A DNA stretch of 64,000 nucleotides from Betaproteobacteria bacterium (GTDB lineage: Bacteria > Pseudomonadota > Gammaproteobacteria > Burkholderiales > Burkholderiaceae_C): NCBI GenBank assembly GCA_947453725.1, contig CANGHH010000014.1, positions 1 to 64,000 of the forward strand, written 5' to 3'. How positions within the stretch are numbered: position 1 is the stretch's first letter; every line of letters begins with the position of its first letter. Below the pieces are notes generated by a model. That model did not search any database. It had not been told where the DNA came from and saw nothing but the letters and a program-made list of their open reading frames with translations. The position numbers and the translations under genes are program-made. Positions 1-10,241 of the stretch are shown piece by piece.

Positions 1-28
1 CCGAGTCGGCCTGCCTGGACGCTGGCTG

Positions 29-349
29 ATGGCGCTGGCCCGCCTGCTGCTGCCCGAGCGCGTCGCCGTCGGCGACGTGATCACGGTGCGCCTGCTGATC
101 CAGCACCCGATGGAAACCGGCTACCGCCAGGACATGGACGGCCGCGTGATCCCGCGCAACGTCATCCGGCTGCTGCGTTGCGAACTCGGCGGCGTGGAGG
201 TCTTCCGGGCCGAGCCCTCGTCGGGCATCTCGGCCAACCCCTACTTCGAATTTTTCGTGCGCGTCGCGCAGGCCGGCATCTGGGTCGTCAGCTGGGTCGA
301 CGACGCCGGCGTGCAGGGCGAATGGCGCCAGCCGATGCCGGTGGTGTGA
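29..349 (+). CDS. soxZ: Thiosulfate oxidation carrier protein SoxZ
   Basis: ORF 106 aa with SoxZ-like pattern (LIQHPMETGYRQD...IPRNVI...NPYFEFFVRV...VSWVDDAG); overlaps the next gene by ATGA. Confidence 0.9.
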   Translation: MALARLLLPERVAVGDVITVRLLIQHPMETGYRQDMDGRVIPRNVIRLLRCELGGVEVFRAEPSSGISANPYFEFFVRVAQAGIWVVSWVDDAGVQGEWRQPMPVV

Positions 350-1152
350 TGCGGTCGCGCGCGCGGCGCTGGCGCTGCTTGATCGCGCTGACTGGGCTGA
401 CCGGGCTGGGCGCGGCCAGCCTGTGCCAGGCGCAGGACCGCCTGCTGCCGCTGGCCGCCGTTCGCAGCGGCCTCGAATTCGCGGGCCCCGACGTGAAGGC
501 GATGCAGGCCGACGTCCAGGCCAATCCGGCCCAGCTCTGGCTGGCCCAGGGCCGCGCGCTGTGGGACGCTCCGGCCGGTGCCGGCCAGCGCGCCTGCAGC
601 AGCTGCCACGGCGCTGTCACCCGGATGCAGGGCGTGGCCCTGCGCTACCCGCGGCTGCAGGCGAAGACCGGCCGGCTCTTCAACCTGGAAGACCAGGTCC
701 GCCATTGCGTCGCCGAGCAGCAGCAGGCGCCCGCGCCGACCTTCGAGTCCGACGCCTTGCTGGCGCTGACCGCGGTGATCACCCAGGCCTCGGACGGCCT
801 GGCCCTGCGCAGCGATGCCGACCCGGCGCTGCAGCCCCACCTGCAGGCCGGTGCCGAGCTCTACCAACGCCGCCAGGGGCAGTTGAACCTGGCCTGCACG
901 CACTGCCACGACCGCCACTGGGGCCGGCGCTTCTACACCGACCAGCTCAGCCAGGGTCAGCCCAACGGCTACCCGCTGTACCGGCTGGAATGGCAGCAGC
1001 TGGGCTCGCTGGAGCGCCGGCTGCGCAGCTGCTATGTCGGCATTCGCGCCGAGCCGCCCGACTTTGGCGCCATCGAACTGCGCCAGCTCAGCCTGTATCT
1101 GAACTGGCGGGGCGCCGGATTGGCCGTCGAGATGCCCGCCGTGCGCAAATAA
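349..1152 (+). CDS. soxA: Diheme cytochrome SoxA, L-cysteine S-thiosulfotransferase subunit
   Basis: Two CxxCH motifs (CSSCH, CTHCH) plus downstream RSCY; signal peptide; directly after soxZ. ATG at 349 overlaps the soxZ stop, so the upstream in-frame start at 178 is unlikely. Confidence 0.88.
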   Translation: MRSRARRWRCLIALTGLTGLGAASLCQAQDRLLPLAAVRSGLEFAGPDVKAMQADVQANPAQLWLAQGRALWDAPAGAGQRACSSCHGAVTRMQGVALRYPRLQAKTGRLFNLEDQVRHCVAEQQQAPAPTFESDALLALTAVITQASDGLALRSDADPALQPHLQAGAELYQRRQGQLNLACTHCHDRHWGRRFYTDQLSQGQPNGYPLYRLEWQQLGSLERRLRSCYVGIRAEPPDFGAIELRQLSLYLNWRGAGLAVEMPAVRK

Positions 1153-1275
1153 GCCCGCCACGGAACCGCCTGGCGGAACGCTGCGGGACAACGCGCATTG
1201 CCCCGCGGCGCGTCACGCTCTAGCGTGCGCGCACCCGTGATGGAACGGGCGCAACGACAGCCAAGGACAACCATC

Positions 1276-1803
1276 TTGATCAAGCTCACCGTCAACGGAA
1301 AAGACCGCTCGCTGGACATCGAACCCGAGATGCCCGTGCTGTGGGCCATCCGCGAGCAACTGGGCCTGACCGGCACCAAGTTCGGCTGCGGCATCGCGCA
1401 ATGCGGCTCGTGCACCGTGCTGATCGACGGCCAGCCCACCCGTTCGTGTTCCTACCCCGTGGCGGCCGCGCAGGGCCGCCAGATCACCACCATCGAAGGG
1501 CTGTCGCCCGACGCCAGCCACCCGGTGCAGCAGGCCTGGAAAGAACTCGATGTGCCGCAATGCGGCTACTGCCAGAGCGGCCAGATCCTGGCCGCCGTGG
1601 CGCTGCTGCGCGACAAGCCCAAGCCCAGCGACGCGGACATCGACGCGGCCATGACCAACATCTGCCGCTGCGGCACTTACGTGCGGATCCGCGCGGCCAT
1701 CCACCGGGCGGCGGGCGGGCCGAAAGCCAGCGCCTCGGTGATCCACATGGCCGGGCTGCAGCCCGCCTGCGAAGCCGCTGGCTGCGCCGGGGGTGCGGCA
1801 TGA
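1276..1803 (+). CDS. (2Fe-2S)-binding subunit of xanthine-dehydrogenase-family / isoquinoline 1-oxidoreductase-like enzyme
   Basis: [11 protein letters not shown] and CGYCQSGQ...CRCGTY 2Fe-2S motifs; TTG start at 1276 ([13 protein letters not shown]). Confidence 0.88.
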   Translation: MIKLTVNGKDRSLDIEPEMPVLWAIREQLGLTGTKFGCGIAQCGSCTVLIDGQPTRSCSYPVAAAQGRQITTIEGLSPDASHPVQQAWKELDVPQCGYCQSGQILAAVALLRDKPKPSDADIDAAMTNICRCGTYVRIRAAIHRAAGGPKASASVIHMAGLQPACEAAGCAGGAA

Positions 1804-3998
1804 AGCGCGCCGCGAAGCAAGACCAACGGGTCAAGCCGCACAGCGCCGCACGGCGGCAGTTCCTGGTGGCCTCGGGCCTGTCGGCCGGTGGCCTGGCGCT
1901 GGGCTTTCACCTGCCGGCGCTGGCCCAGGCCGGCGGCGGCGCCGAGGTCAACGCCTGGGTCGTGATCGAGCCCGACGACAGCGTGGTGGTGCGCGTGGCG
2001 CGGGCCGAGATGGGCCAGGGCACGCACACCGGTCTGGCCATGCTGGTGGCCGAGGAACTGGGCTGCGACTGGGCCCGCGTGCGGGTGCAGCAGGTCACGC
2101 CCGGGCAGAACCTGGCGGCCAAGCGCGTCTGGCGCAACATGGCCACCGGCGGCAGCCGCGGCATCCGCGAGTCGCACGACTACGTGCGCCAGGGCGGCGC
2201 GGCGGCCCGGCTGATGCTGCTGCAGGCGGCGGCTGACGGGTGGCAGGTGCCGGTCGGCGAACTCGGCGTCGACAAGGGGGTGGTCACGCACAAGGCCAGC
2301 GGGCGCCAGCTGCGCTACGGCCAGCTGGCGGCCGCAGCCTCGAAGCTGACGCCGCCCGACCCCAAGACCATCCAGCTGAAGGACCCGCGCAAGTGGACCA
2401 TCGCCGGCCGGCCGACACAGCGGCTGGACACCGCGGTCAAGGTCAACGGCCAGACCAAGTTCGGCATCGACACCGCGCTGCCGGGCATGCTCTACGCCGC
2501 CATCAAGGACTGCCCGGTGTTCGGCGGCAAGCTGGTCAGCTTCGACACCGCCAAGGTCAGCGGCAAACGCGGCGTCAAGGGCGTGGTGCGCGTCGATGCC
2601 AGCACCGTGGCCGTGGTCGCCGACAGCTGGTGGCGGGCGAAGAACGCGCTGGAGGAACTGCCCATCGTTTGGGACGAGGGCGCCAACGCCAGCGAGTCCA
2701 GCGCCCTCATCGCCGAGCGCCTGAAGGCCGGCTTGACGGCCACCCACGAGGTCTTCGCCGACACCAGCCTGGGCCAGGCCCTGCCGGCGCTGGCCGGCGC
2801 GGCCAAACGGGTCGAGGCCGTCTATTCGACGCCCTTCGTCGCGCACGCCTGCATGGAGCCGATGAACTGCACGGCCCTGGTCAGCGCGGAGAAGGCCGAG
2901 GTCTGGGTGTCGACCCAGAACGCCGAAGGCTCGCTGGCCGCGCTGGCCGCCGAGACCGGCCTGCCCCTGGAAAAGTGCGAAGCCTGGAACCCGCCGCTGG
3001 GGGGCGGCTTCGGCCGGCGCGGCGGCCCGCAGGACTATGTGCGCCAGGCCGCGGCGGTGGCCAAGCAGTTCCCGGGCACGCCAGTGAAGCTGATCTGGAG
3101 CCGCGAGGAAGACCTCAGCCACGACTTCTTCAGGCCGATCGGACTGTGCCGGCTGCAGGCCGGGCTGAACGACAAGGGCGAACTCGACAGCCTGGCGCTG
3201 CGCGTCAGCGGCCAGTCGATCAACGCCCTGCTGGCGCCGCACAACATCACGGACGGCAAGGACAGGCGCCAGCTGCAGGGCTATTTCCCCGAGCCCGGCG
3301 ACGCGCAGTTCGGCTACAGCGTGCCGAACCTGCTGATCGAGTACGCGATGCGCAACACCCACGTGCCGGTGGGGCCGTGGCGCGGCGTCAACACCAACCA
3401 GAACGGCATCTACCTCGAGTGCTTCATCGACGAAGTGGCCAAGGCCGCCGGCCGCGACCCGCTGGCCTTCCGCCGTTCGCTGATGAGCCGGCACCCCAAG
3501 CACCTGGCGGTGCTGAACGCTGCGGCCGAGAAGGCCGGCTGGGACCGACCCCTGCCACCCGGCGTGTTCCGCGGCATCGCGCAGTTCATGGGCTACGGCA
3601 GCTACACCGCGGCGGTGGCCGAGATCACGCTGCAAGGCCGGGAGGTCCGCGTCCAGCGCATCGTGCTGGCGACCAATTGCGGCCACGCGCTGAACCCCGA
3701 CCAGATCGCCGCCCAGGTCGAAGGCTCGGTGGCCTACGGCATGGACTCGCTGCTGTGCGAGTCCAGCGTCGCCAAGGGCCGCATCGTCGAGCGCAATTTC
3801 GACACCTACCCGGTGGCCCGCATGAAGCAGATGCCCAAGGTCGAGACCGTCATCGCACCGACCTTCGACTTCTGGGGCGGCGTCGGTGAACCGACGATCT
3901 GCGTGGTGGCGCCGTCGATCCTCAACGCCATCGCCGCGGCCCGTGGCAAGCCGGTGCGCAACCTGCCCTTGAAGAACGAGGGGCTGACGATCGTCTGA
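1800..3998 (+). CDS. Molybdopterin-binding subunit, isoquinoline 1-oxidoreductase beta-like, Tat-type signal
   Basis: ATGA overlap with the 2Fe-2S subunit; N-terminus [18 protein letters not shown]; [13 protein letters not shown] and GVGEPT motifs. Confidence 0.88.
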   Translation: MKRAAKQDQRVKPHSAARRQFLVASGLSAGGLALGFHLPALAQAGGGAEVNAWVVIEPDDSVVVRVARAEMGQGTHTGLAMLVAEELGCDWARVRVQQVTPGQNLAAKRVWRNMATGGSRGIRESHDYVRQGGAAARLMLLQAAADGWQVPVGELGVDKGVVTHKASGRQLRYGQLAAAASKLTPPDPKTIQLKDPRKWTIAGRPTQRLDTAVKVNGQTKFGIDTALPGMLYAAIKDCPVFGGKLVSFDTAKVSGKRGVKGVVRVDASTVAVVADSWWRAKNALEELPIVWDEGANASESSALIAERLKAGLTATHEVFADTSLGQALPALAGAAKRVEAVYSTPFVAHACMEPMNCTALVSAEKAEVWVSTQNAEGSLAALAAETGLPLEKCEAWNPPLGGGFGRRGGPQDYVRQAAAVAKQFPGTPVKLIWSREEDLSHDFFRPIGLCRLQAGLNDKGELDSLALRVSGQSINALLAPHNITDGKDRRQLQGYFPEPGDAQFGYSVPNLLIEYAMRNTHVPVGPWRGVNTNQNGIYLECFIDEVAKAAGRDPLAFRRSLMSRHPKHLAVLNAAAEKAGWDRPLPPGVFRGIAQFMGYGSYTAAVAEITLQGREVRVQRIVLATNCGHALNPDQIAAQVEGSVAYGMDSLLCESSVAKGRIVERNFDTYPVARMKQMPKVETVIAPTFDFWGGVGEPTICVVAPSILNAIAAARGKPVRNLPLKNEGLTIV

Positions 3999-4004
3999 GG
4001 GCCG

Positions 4005-4024
4005 CGGCTGGCTGACGCCAGCCG
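4005..4024. terminator. Hairpin between convergent genes (CGGCTGGC-TGAC-GCCAGCCG)
   Basis: Perfect 8-bp arms with 4-nt loop, between the 3998 stop and the 4030 stop; no clear U tract. Confidence 0.5.
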
Positions 4025-4029
4025 GGCGC

Positions 4030-4650
4030 TCAGGCCTGCGGTGCCGGCAACTGCTGCCGGATCAGGTAGACCGCGATCAGGCGCTGCAGGTGCGACTGGA
4101 GCTGCGGCGGGTTGGCCGGGCGGCTCAGCGCCTGGTAGCAACCGACGACGGCCAGGTAGAACAGGGCCGCCAGCTCGGCGGCGGTCTTGGGGTCACCGGT
4201 CAGCCGCAGGAACTTGTGCTCGAACAGGCGCAGGCGCAAGGCGTCGACCTCGGCCAGCAGCCGCGCCACCGCCGCGTCGCGCCGCCCCAGGCCGCGCAAC
4301 GCCAGCTCGAAGCGCATGTGCTCGAGCTGCGGCCCGATCTGCGCCAAGGCGGTGTCCAGGACCTGCTCCAGGTCCTGCTGCGGGTCGGCCAAAGGCTCGG
4401 CCTGCAGCGCGGCATCGACGGCCAACTGCCGCTGGCGCCAGCGCTCCAGCAGCGCGGTCTGCAGTTCGGCCTGGCCGCTGAAATGCCAGTAGAAGCTGCC
4501 GCGCGAGACGCCCAGCGCCTTGGCAATGGTCAACACCCGCAACTGCTCGAAGCCGCCCTCGACCACCGCCGCCTGGGCGGCGTCGAGCCAGTCTGCCGGG
4601 CTCAGTCGCGGGCCGTCGGGCCGCATCCGTTTTCGCTTCGCTGGCTGCAT
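4030..4650 (-). CDS. TetR/AcrR family transcriptional regulator
   Basis: N-terminal HTH (FEQLRVLTIAKALGVSRGSFYWHFSGQAEL). ORF extends to 4680; MQPAKRK start at 4650 chosen. Confidence 0.88.
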   Translation of the reverse strand: MQPAKRKRMRPDGPRLSPADWLDAAQAAVVEGGFEQLRVLTIAKALGVSRGSFYWHFSGQAELQTALLERWRQRQLAVDAALQAEPLADPQQDLEQVLDTALAQIGPQLEHMRFELALRGLGRRDAAVARLLAEVDALRLRLFEHKFLRLTGDPKTAAELAALFYLAVVGCYQALSRPANPPQLQSHLQRLIAVYLIRQQLPAPQA

Positions 4651-4707
4651 CGCAATCGATCGGAAAACCCGGAGAGACACCCGGGTACGGCGGTGCTAGA
4701 TTCCTCT

Positions 4708-4729
4708 AACAGTACACCAGTGTACTGTT
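4708..4729. promoter_or_regulatory. Perfect palindrome, putative TetR operator (AACAGTACAC-CA-GTGTACTGTT)
   Basis: 10-bp perfect arms with 2-bp spacer, in the divergent region between the TetR gene and the DsbA-like gene. Confidence 0.7.
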
Positions 4730-4785
4730 TGCACCGCGAGCCCCGTCACCAACATGACTGCCCCCTCACCGCCCGGGTCGACCTG

Positions 4786-6114
4786 ATGTCGCTGCGCAGC
4801 CTGCTGATGCCGGCGCTGTCGCAGCGCTGGCTGTCGCGTGAGCGCCTGCTGAAGAGCCGCGCCCGGGTCGAGCGCGTCCGCCTGAGGACCGGCGACGCGC
4901 ACCGGGTCCACTGCTTCCACCAGGTCGACGACCCCTACAGCGCGCTGCTCGCCGCGGGCCTGCCGGCGCTGGCGCAGCGCTACGACATCGAGCTGGTCGC
5001 GCACGTGGTCGGGCCGCCGTCGGACGCCGCCGCACCCGACCGCGACAGGCTGGTGGCCTACAGCCGGCGGGATGCGCAGCGCCTCGCGCAGCACCACGGC
5101 CTGGACTTCACCGATCCGGGCGCCCAGCCGTCGGCCAGCGCCCTGGCCACGGCCACGCAGGCGCTGGTCGCTGCCGCCGAGCAGGGCCGCTTTGTCGATG
5201 CGGCCGGGCCGCTGTCGGCCGCGCTGTGGGCCGGTGCCGCCGCGGGGTCGCCTCAGCCGGCGCCGACCGCGCCGCTGGCCACCCCGGCCCAGACGGCGGC
5301 ACACGGGGCGGCGGCCACGGCACTGCGCCGGCGACTGGGCCACTACCTGGGCGCGACCCTCTTCTACGGCGGCGAGTGGTACTGGGGCATCGACCGCCTG
5401 CACCACCTGGAGCAGCGCCTGCAGGCCCTCGGCGCGCAGCGCGACGGCGTTACCGGCTTGATGTTTCCGCCGGCGGCCGACCTGGCAGCGCCCGTGGCGC
5501 TGACCGGACCGCCGCCGATCGACTTCTACTTCTCCTTGCGCAGCCCCTATTCGGCCATCGTGGCGCCGCGCGTCTTCGAACTCGGCCGACTGACAGGCGC
5601 CGCCGTGCGCCTGCGCTGGGTGCTGCCAATGGTGATGCGCGGGCTGCCGGTGCCGCGCGAGAAGCGCGCCTACATCAGCCTGGACGCGGCCCGCGAGGCC
5701 CACAGCCGCGGCACGCCCTTCGGCCGCCTCAATGACCCGGTGGGCCGGCCGGTCGAGCGCGGCCTGGCGCTGATGCCGCTGGCCGAGCGCCAAGGCCGTG
5801 GCCCGGCCTACCTGCTGGCTTTCATGCACGGCGTCTGGGCCGAGGGCATCGACGCCGGCAGCGATCGCGGCCTGCGCCGCATCGCCGAGCGCGCCGGCCT
5901 GGCCTGGGCCGACGCGCAGGCGGCGCTGCAGGACGAAGCCTGGCGCCTGACCGCTGAGGCCCACCGCGTCGAGATGCTGGGCCTGGGCCTCTGGGGCGTG
6001 CCATCCTTCCGCGTCCGCGACACCGCGGTCTGGGGCCAGGACCGGCTGTGGGCCGTGCAGGCCGCGCTGCTGAACGAGCCAGCATCCACCCACCCCCCAA
6101 CCACCGCCCGATGA
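4786..6114 (+). CDS. Protein with two DsbA/2-hydroxychromene-2-carboxylate isomerase-like thioredoxin-fold domains
   Basis: Two tandem regions: RVHCFHQVDDPYSALLAAGL... and IDFYFSLRSPYSAIVAPRVFEL...LGLWGVPSFRV; no CxxC. Confidence 0.75.
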   Translation: MSLRSLLMPALSQRWLSRERLLKSRARVERVRLRTGDAHRVHCFHQVDDPYSALLAAGLPALAQRYDIELVAHVVGPPSDAAAPDRDRLVAYSRRDAQRLAQHHGLDFTDPGAQPSASALATATQALVAAAEQGRFVDAAGPLSAALWAGAAAGSPQPAPTAPLATPAQTAAHGAAATALRRRLGHYLGATLFYGGEWYWGIDRLHHLEQRLQALGAQRDGVTGLMFPPAADLAAPVALTGPPPIDFYFSLRSPYSAIVAPRVFELGRLTGAAVRLRWVLPMVMRGLPVPREKRAYISLDAAREAHSRGTPFGRLNDPVGRPVERGLALMPLAERQGRGPAYLLAFMHGVWAEGIDAGSDRGLRRIAERAGLAWADAQAALQDEAWRLTAEAHRVEMLGLGLWGVPSFRVRDTAVWGQDRLWAVQAALLNEPASTHPPTTAR

Positions 6115-6395
6115 AACTGACCGTCAACCACCTGCTGCGCGCCCTGTGCCTGCTGGCCTACACGATGGCCATCGCCAAGCTGACCGGCCTGCTGCCGGCT
6201 GGTTCCTTCGAGCACTCGCCGCTGGTGGCCGGCGTCTTGCTGGCCCTGCACAGCGGTGAACTGCTGTTCCTGTTCAGGCACGTGCGCCTGTACAAGGGTC
6301 CGCTGGCGGTCAGCATCGTGCTGACGCTGCTGTTCGGCCTGCTGCACTGGAAGCCGCTGGCCGATCAGCAGGCCCAGGCCGCGAAGCGAGGCTGA
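6111..6395 (+). CDS. Small membrane protein, unknown function
   Basis: 94 aa, about three hydrophobic segments; start overlaps the preceding stop (CGATGA). Confidence 0.65.
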   Translation: MKLTVNHLLRALCLLAYTMAIAKLTGLLPAGSFEHSPLVAGVLLALHSGELLFLFRHVRLYKGPLAVSIVLTLLFGLLHWKPLADQQAQAAKRG

Positions 6396-6398
6396 GCC

Positions 6399-8198
6399 AT
6401 GCAGCCGCTGCGGATCGGGCGCCGGCTGGCGGGCGGCCTGGCTGGCGGACTGGCGATCGGCGTGGCCAGCGTGGCCGCGGCAGCCGAGCCGGCGAGCTCG
6501 CCCGCGCGCCCCAACATCGTCGTGCTGGTCGCCGACGACTGGGGCTTCAGCGACGTCGGCGCCTTCGGGGGCGAGATCGCCACCCCCAACCTCGACGAAC
6601 TGGCGCGGCGCGGCCTGCGCTTTTCGAACTTCCACGTCGCCGCCTCGTGTTCGCCCACCCGATCGATGCTGCTCACCGGCGTCGACAACCACCGCAACGG
6701 CCACGGCAACCTGCGCGAGACCATGCCGGGCGCCCACCTCGGCCAGCCGGGCTACCAGGCCACGCTGACGCCCACGGTGGTGACGGTGGCCACGCTGCTG
6801 CAGGCCGGCGGCTACCGGACCTCGGTGGCCGGCAAGTGGAATGTCGGCAACGAGGCGCGCAACCTGCCCGACCAGCGCGGCTTCGACCGGTCCTTCGTGA
6901 TGGGCGACACCGGCTCGGACAACTGGGAACCCGAGAAGCGCTACCTGCCGCATGCCGCCCGGGTCAACTGGTTCGAGGACGGCAAGCCGCCGACCCTGCC
7001 CAAGCGGTTCTACTCATCGACCTTCTTCGTCGACAAGACCATCGAATACCTGCGCGCCGGCGCGGCCAGCGGCAAGCCCTTCTTCGCCTACGTGGGCTTC
7101 CAGGCCAACCACGTGCCGGTGCAGGCGCCACAGGCCTTCGTCGCCAAGTACAAGGGCCGCTACGACGCCGGCTGGACGGCGCTGCGCGAGGCGCGGCGCG
7201 CCAAGGCCGCCGAGCTCGGCCTGGTGCCGAAAGACGCCCCGATGGTGACGATGGGCACCACCCTCGACTGGGCCGCGCTGAGCGCCGAGGACAGGACCTA
7301 CCAGGCCCGGCTGATGGAGGTCTATGCCGCGATGGCCGACGCGATGGACCATGAGGTCGGCCGGCTGATCGCCCACCTGAAGGCCAGCGGCGAGTACGAC
7401 AACACGGTGTTCGTCTTCCTGTCCGACAACGGCCCCGAGGGCTCGGACTACAAGGAAGCCGACCTGTGGCTGCGCTTCAACTACAGCCGCGACCTCGACC
7501 GCCTGGGCGGCCCCGGTGCCTATGTGGTGCCCGGGCCGTCGTGGTCCAGCGCCTCGGCGTCGCCCCTGAGCACCTTCAAGTTCTATGCCGGTGAAGGCGG
7601 CATCCGTTCGCCGCTGATCATCAGCGGCCCGGCCGTCACCGCAGCCAACCAGGTCCACGCCGGCCTGACCCACGTCACCGACATCGTGCCCACGCTGCTC
7701 GACCTGGCGCAGTTGCCGCGGCCGGGCACCACCTACCAAGGCCGGACCATCGAGGCGCAGACCGGCCGCAGCCTGCTGCCGGTGCTGGCCAACCCGGCCC
7801 TGCGCGTGCGCCATGCCGACGAGCCGCTGGGCTACGAGCTGGCTGGCAACAAGGCGCTGTTCAAGGGCGACCTGAAACTGGTACTGAACAACCCGCCGGT
7901 CGGCGACGGGCAATGGCATCTGTACGACCTGCGCACCGACCCGGGCGAAACCAGGGACCTGCAGCAGACCTTGCCGCAGCCCTTCACCGCGATGCGGGCC
8001 GACTACGCCGCCTGGGCCCAGGCCAACGGCGTGTTGGCTATGCCCGAGGGCTACAGCCCGGTGAAACAGGTCTTCATCAACAGCATCGTCAACTACTGGA
8101 TGCCGACCTACGGGCTGCAGAGCCTGGCGGTGCTGGTGTTGCTGCTGGGCCTGCCGGCGGCGCTCATGCTGCGCGCCAGGCGCCGACGCGCGCGATGA
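6399..8198 (+). CDS. Sulfatase (arylsulfatase-like), exported, formylglycine type
   Basis: PNIVVLVADDWGFSDVG metal site, CSPTRSMLLTG (C-X-P-X-R), GKWNVG; signal peptide and C-terminal hydrophobic helix with Arg-rich tail. Confidence 0.9.
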   Translation: MQPLRIGRRLAGGLAGGLAIGVASVAAAAEPASSPARPNIVVLVADDWGFSDVGAFGGEIATPNLDELARRGLRFSNFHVAASCSPTRSMLLTGVDNHRNGHGNLRETMPGAHLGQPGYQATLTPTVVTVATLLQAGGYRTSVAGKWNVGNEARNLPDQRGFDRSFVMGDTGSDNWEPEKRYLPHAARVNWFEDGKPPTLPKRFYSSTFFVDKTIEYLRAGAASGKPFFAYVGFQANHVPVQAPQAFVAKYKGRYDAGWTALREARRAKAAELGLVPKDAPMVTMGTTLDWAALSAEDRTYQARLMEVYAAMADAMDHEVGRLIAHLKASGEYDNTVFVFLSDNGPEGSDYKEADLWLRFNYSRDLDRLGGPGAYVVPGPSWSSASASPLSTFKFYAGEGGIRSPLIISGPAVTAANQVHAGLTHVTDIVPTLLDLAQLPRPGTTYQGRTIEAQTGRSLLPVLANPALRVRHADEPLGYELAGNKALFKGDLKLVLNNPPVGDGQWHLYDLRTDPGETRDLQQTLPQPFTAMRADYAAWAQANGVLAMPEGYSPVKQVFINSIVNYWMPTYGLQSLAVLVLLLGLPAALMLRARRRRAR

Positions 8199-9448
8199 CG
8201 GCTGCCGGCTACCTGGACAGCCCCTGGCCGGCCGAAGACGGCGGGCCGCGGCGACTGCAGCAGCCGCGCCACGGCGCCGGCCTGGGTCTGCAGGCGGGCG
8301 AGGTCCTGCGCGCCACGACGCGGCGCACGCTGCTGTCGACGATGACCGTGCTGGGCGCGCCCGGCGAGGTCTATCTGCTGACGCACTCGGCCCTGCGCGC
8401 CCGGATCGGCCTGCCGACCACGGCCTGCGTCGAACGCATCGATCCGCTCAGCCTGCAGCCGCTGCAGCGCTCGCCACGGCTGCGCGGCGGCCCGATGTGG
8501 CCCGGCGGCCTGGCCGTCCACCGCAGCGGCGACCTGTTCGTCGTCTATGGCCGCCACGCGCACCGCCTGAACCGGCATTGCGAACCCCTGGCCACGCTGC
8601 GGCTGCCGGTGAACCAGCCCTACAACTCCTTCGCCGTGCTCGACAACGGGCTGATCGTCACCAAGAACCTGTCGGCCTGCACGCCGGCGCGGCTGACGGT
8701 GATCGACCCCGACACGCTGACGCCGGCCTGTGCCGACACCGAAGCGCCCGAACCGTCGATCGCGCGGCTGAGCGCCAGCGGCAACACCGTCTACGTGGTC
8801 GGCGTGCGGTCGATTTTTCGCTACCACTGGGACGCAGCGGCGGGCGCGCTGCAGTTCGATGCCGGCTGGCGCTGCGACTACACCGCCAACACCCGGCAGA
8901 CCCATGGCTGGGACGTGGTGCTCGACGGCCAGCAGGCCTGGTTCATGGACAACGGCGCGCACCGCTACCGCCACCGGATGATCGGCGCTGGCGTCAGCCG
9001 CACCGCCAACCGCCTGATCCGCGTGTCGCTGGCCGACGCCGCCGACCACCAGACGCTCGACGTCAGTGGCCTGGCCGGCGGCAGCATCACCAACCCGCCG
9101 CTGGTCGACCTGCAGCGCGGCATCGTCGTCGGCTACGACTCGGCCAACGCGGTGCTGCAGGCCTGGCGCTTCGACGCGGCACGGCGAACGCTGAACCCGC
9201 TGTGGCGCAAGGCGCCCTTCGGCTGCGCCAGCCACATGATCCTCTACGCCGACAGCGGCGAACTGGTCATCAACGACTACCGGCGCCACGGCGAAGAGGT
9301 CGTGGTGCTGGACATCGCCAGCGGCCAGGAGCGCGGCCGGGTGCGCAGCGGCGGCCTGATGCAGGGGGTGGTCTTCCCCAGCCCGGGCTGGGGGCGGGAC
9401 TTCTATTGGTCGTCGATGGGCCGGCTGGCCCGGGTGTATGTCGCATGA
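8195..9448 (+). CDS. Conserved-looking protein, possible beta-propeller fold, function unknown
   Basis: 417 aa ORF with overlapping starts/stops on both sides; repeated beta-rich segments (LAVHRSGDLFVVYGR, NSFAVLDNGLIVTKN, RIVVGYDSAN-like). Fold is a guess. Confidence 0.55.
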   Translation: MTAAGYLDSPWPAEDGGPRRLQQPRHGAGLGLQAGEVLRATTRRTLLSTMTVLGAPGEVYLLTHSALRARIGLPTTACVERIDPLSLQPLQRSPRLRGGPMWPGGLAVHRSGDLFVVYGRHAHRLNRHCEPLATLRLPVNQPYNSFAVLDNGLIVTKNLSACTPARLTVIDPDTLTPACADTEAPEPSIARLSASGNTVYVVGVRSIFRYHWDAAAGALQFDAGWRCDYTANTRQTHGWDVVLDGQQAWFMDNGAHRYRHRMIGAGVSRTANRLIRVSLADAADHQTLDVSGLAGGSITNPPLVDLQRGIVVGYDSANAVLQAWRFDAARRTLNPLWRKAPFGCASHMILYADSGELVINDYRRHGEEVVVLDIASGQERGRVRSGGLMQGVVFPSPGWGRDFYWSSMGRLARVYVA

Positions 9449-10236
9449 AGAAAACCATCCTGATCACCGGCGCCGGCAGCGGCATCGGCCTGGACACGGC
9501 CTGGGCCCTGGCGGCACGCGGCCACCAGGTCATCGCCACCACCTTCGACCAAGCCCAGGCCGACGCCCTGCGCGTGCAGGCGCAGTCGCGCGGCGTGGCG
9601 TTGCAGGTGTTCAAGCTCGACATCACCTCGGCGGCCGACCGCCAGCAGATCGCGGCGCTGGAGCTCGACGTGCTGATCAACAACGCCGGCATCGGCGAAT
9701 CGGGCTCGCTGGCCGAGGTCGACGTCGACCGCATCCGCCGCGTCTTCGAGGTCAATCTCTTCGCCACGCTGGAACTGACGCAGCTCGCGCTGCGCGGCAT
9801 GATCGAACGCCGCCGCGGCACGGTGCTCTTCGTCAGCTCGGTCGCCGGCCGCGTGCCGGTGCCTTTCCTGATGCCGTATTCGATGAGCAAGTTCGCGCTG
9901 TCGGCGGCTGGCGCCGGCCTGCGCACTGAACTGAAGCAACTGCGCTGCAACGTGCACGCCGCGCTGATCGAGCCCGGCGCCATCCACACCGGCTTCAACC
10001 AATCGATGACCGACAGCAAGTACGCCTGGATGGGGCCACAGTCCTACTTCGCCAGCCAGGTCGCGCGCCTGAAGGCCGAGGAAGCGCGCACCTTCGGCCT
10101 GCTGGAAGCCAGGTCCACGCGCTCGATCGTCGCGCAGATCGTCAAGGCCGCCGAGGCCCGCAAGCCCCGGCTGCGCTACGTGGCACCCTGGATCCAGGGT
10201 TTCGGCGTGCGGCTGGCCCGCATCTTTGGAGTCTGA
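9445..10236 (+). CDS. Short-chain dehydrogenase/reductase
   Basis: TGAGSGIG, NNAG, YSMSK motifs; ATG overlaps the upstream stop. Confidence 0.9.
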   Translation: MKKTILITGAGSGIGLDTAWALAARGHQVIATTFDQAQADALRVQAQSRGVALQVFKLDITSAADRQQIAALELDVLINNAGIGESGSLAEVDVDRIRRVFEVNLFATLELTQLALRGMIERRRGTVLFVSSVAGRVPVPFLMPYSMSKFALSAAGAGLRTELKQLRCNVHAALIEPGAIHTGFNQSMTDSKYAWMGPQSYFASQVARLKAEEARTFGLLEARSTRSIVAQIVKAAEARKPRLRYVAPWIQGFGVRLARIFGV

Positions 10237-10241
10237 TCGAC

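Noticed and set aside
178-348. Upstream in-frame extension of soxA
   Set aside because: Overlaps soxZ out of frame; ATG at 349 with the ATGA junction followed by a signal peptide is the natural start.
1214-1227. CACGCT-CT-AGCGTG palindrome upstream of the 2Fe-2S subunit
   Set aside because: Only 6-bp arms in very GC-rich DNA; could occur by chance, so not listed as an operator.
1677-3686. 669-aa minus-strand ORF opposite the molybdopterin subunit
   Set aside because: High-GC mirror ORF; low-complexity Ala/Gly/Arg/His translation, while the plus strand has clear family motifs.
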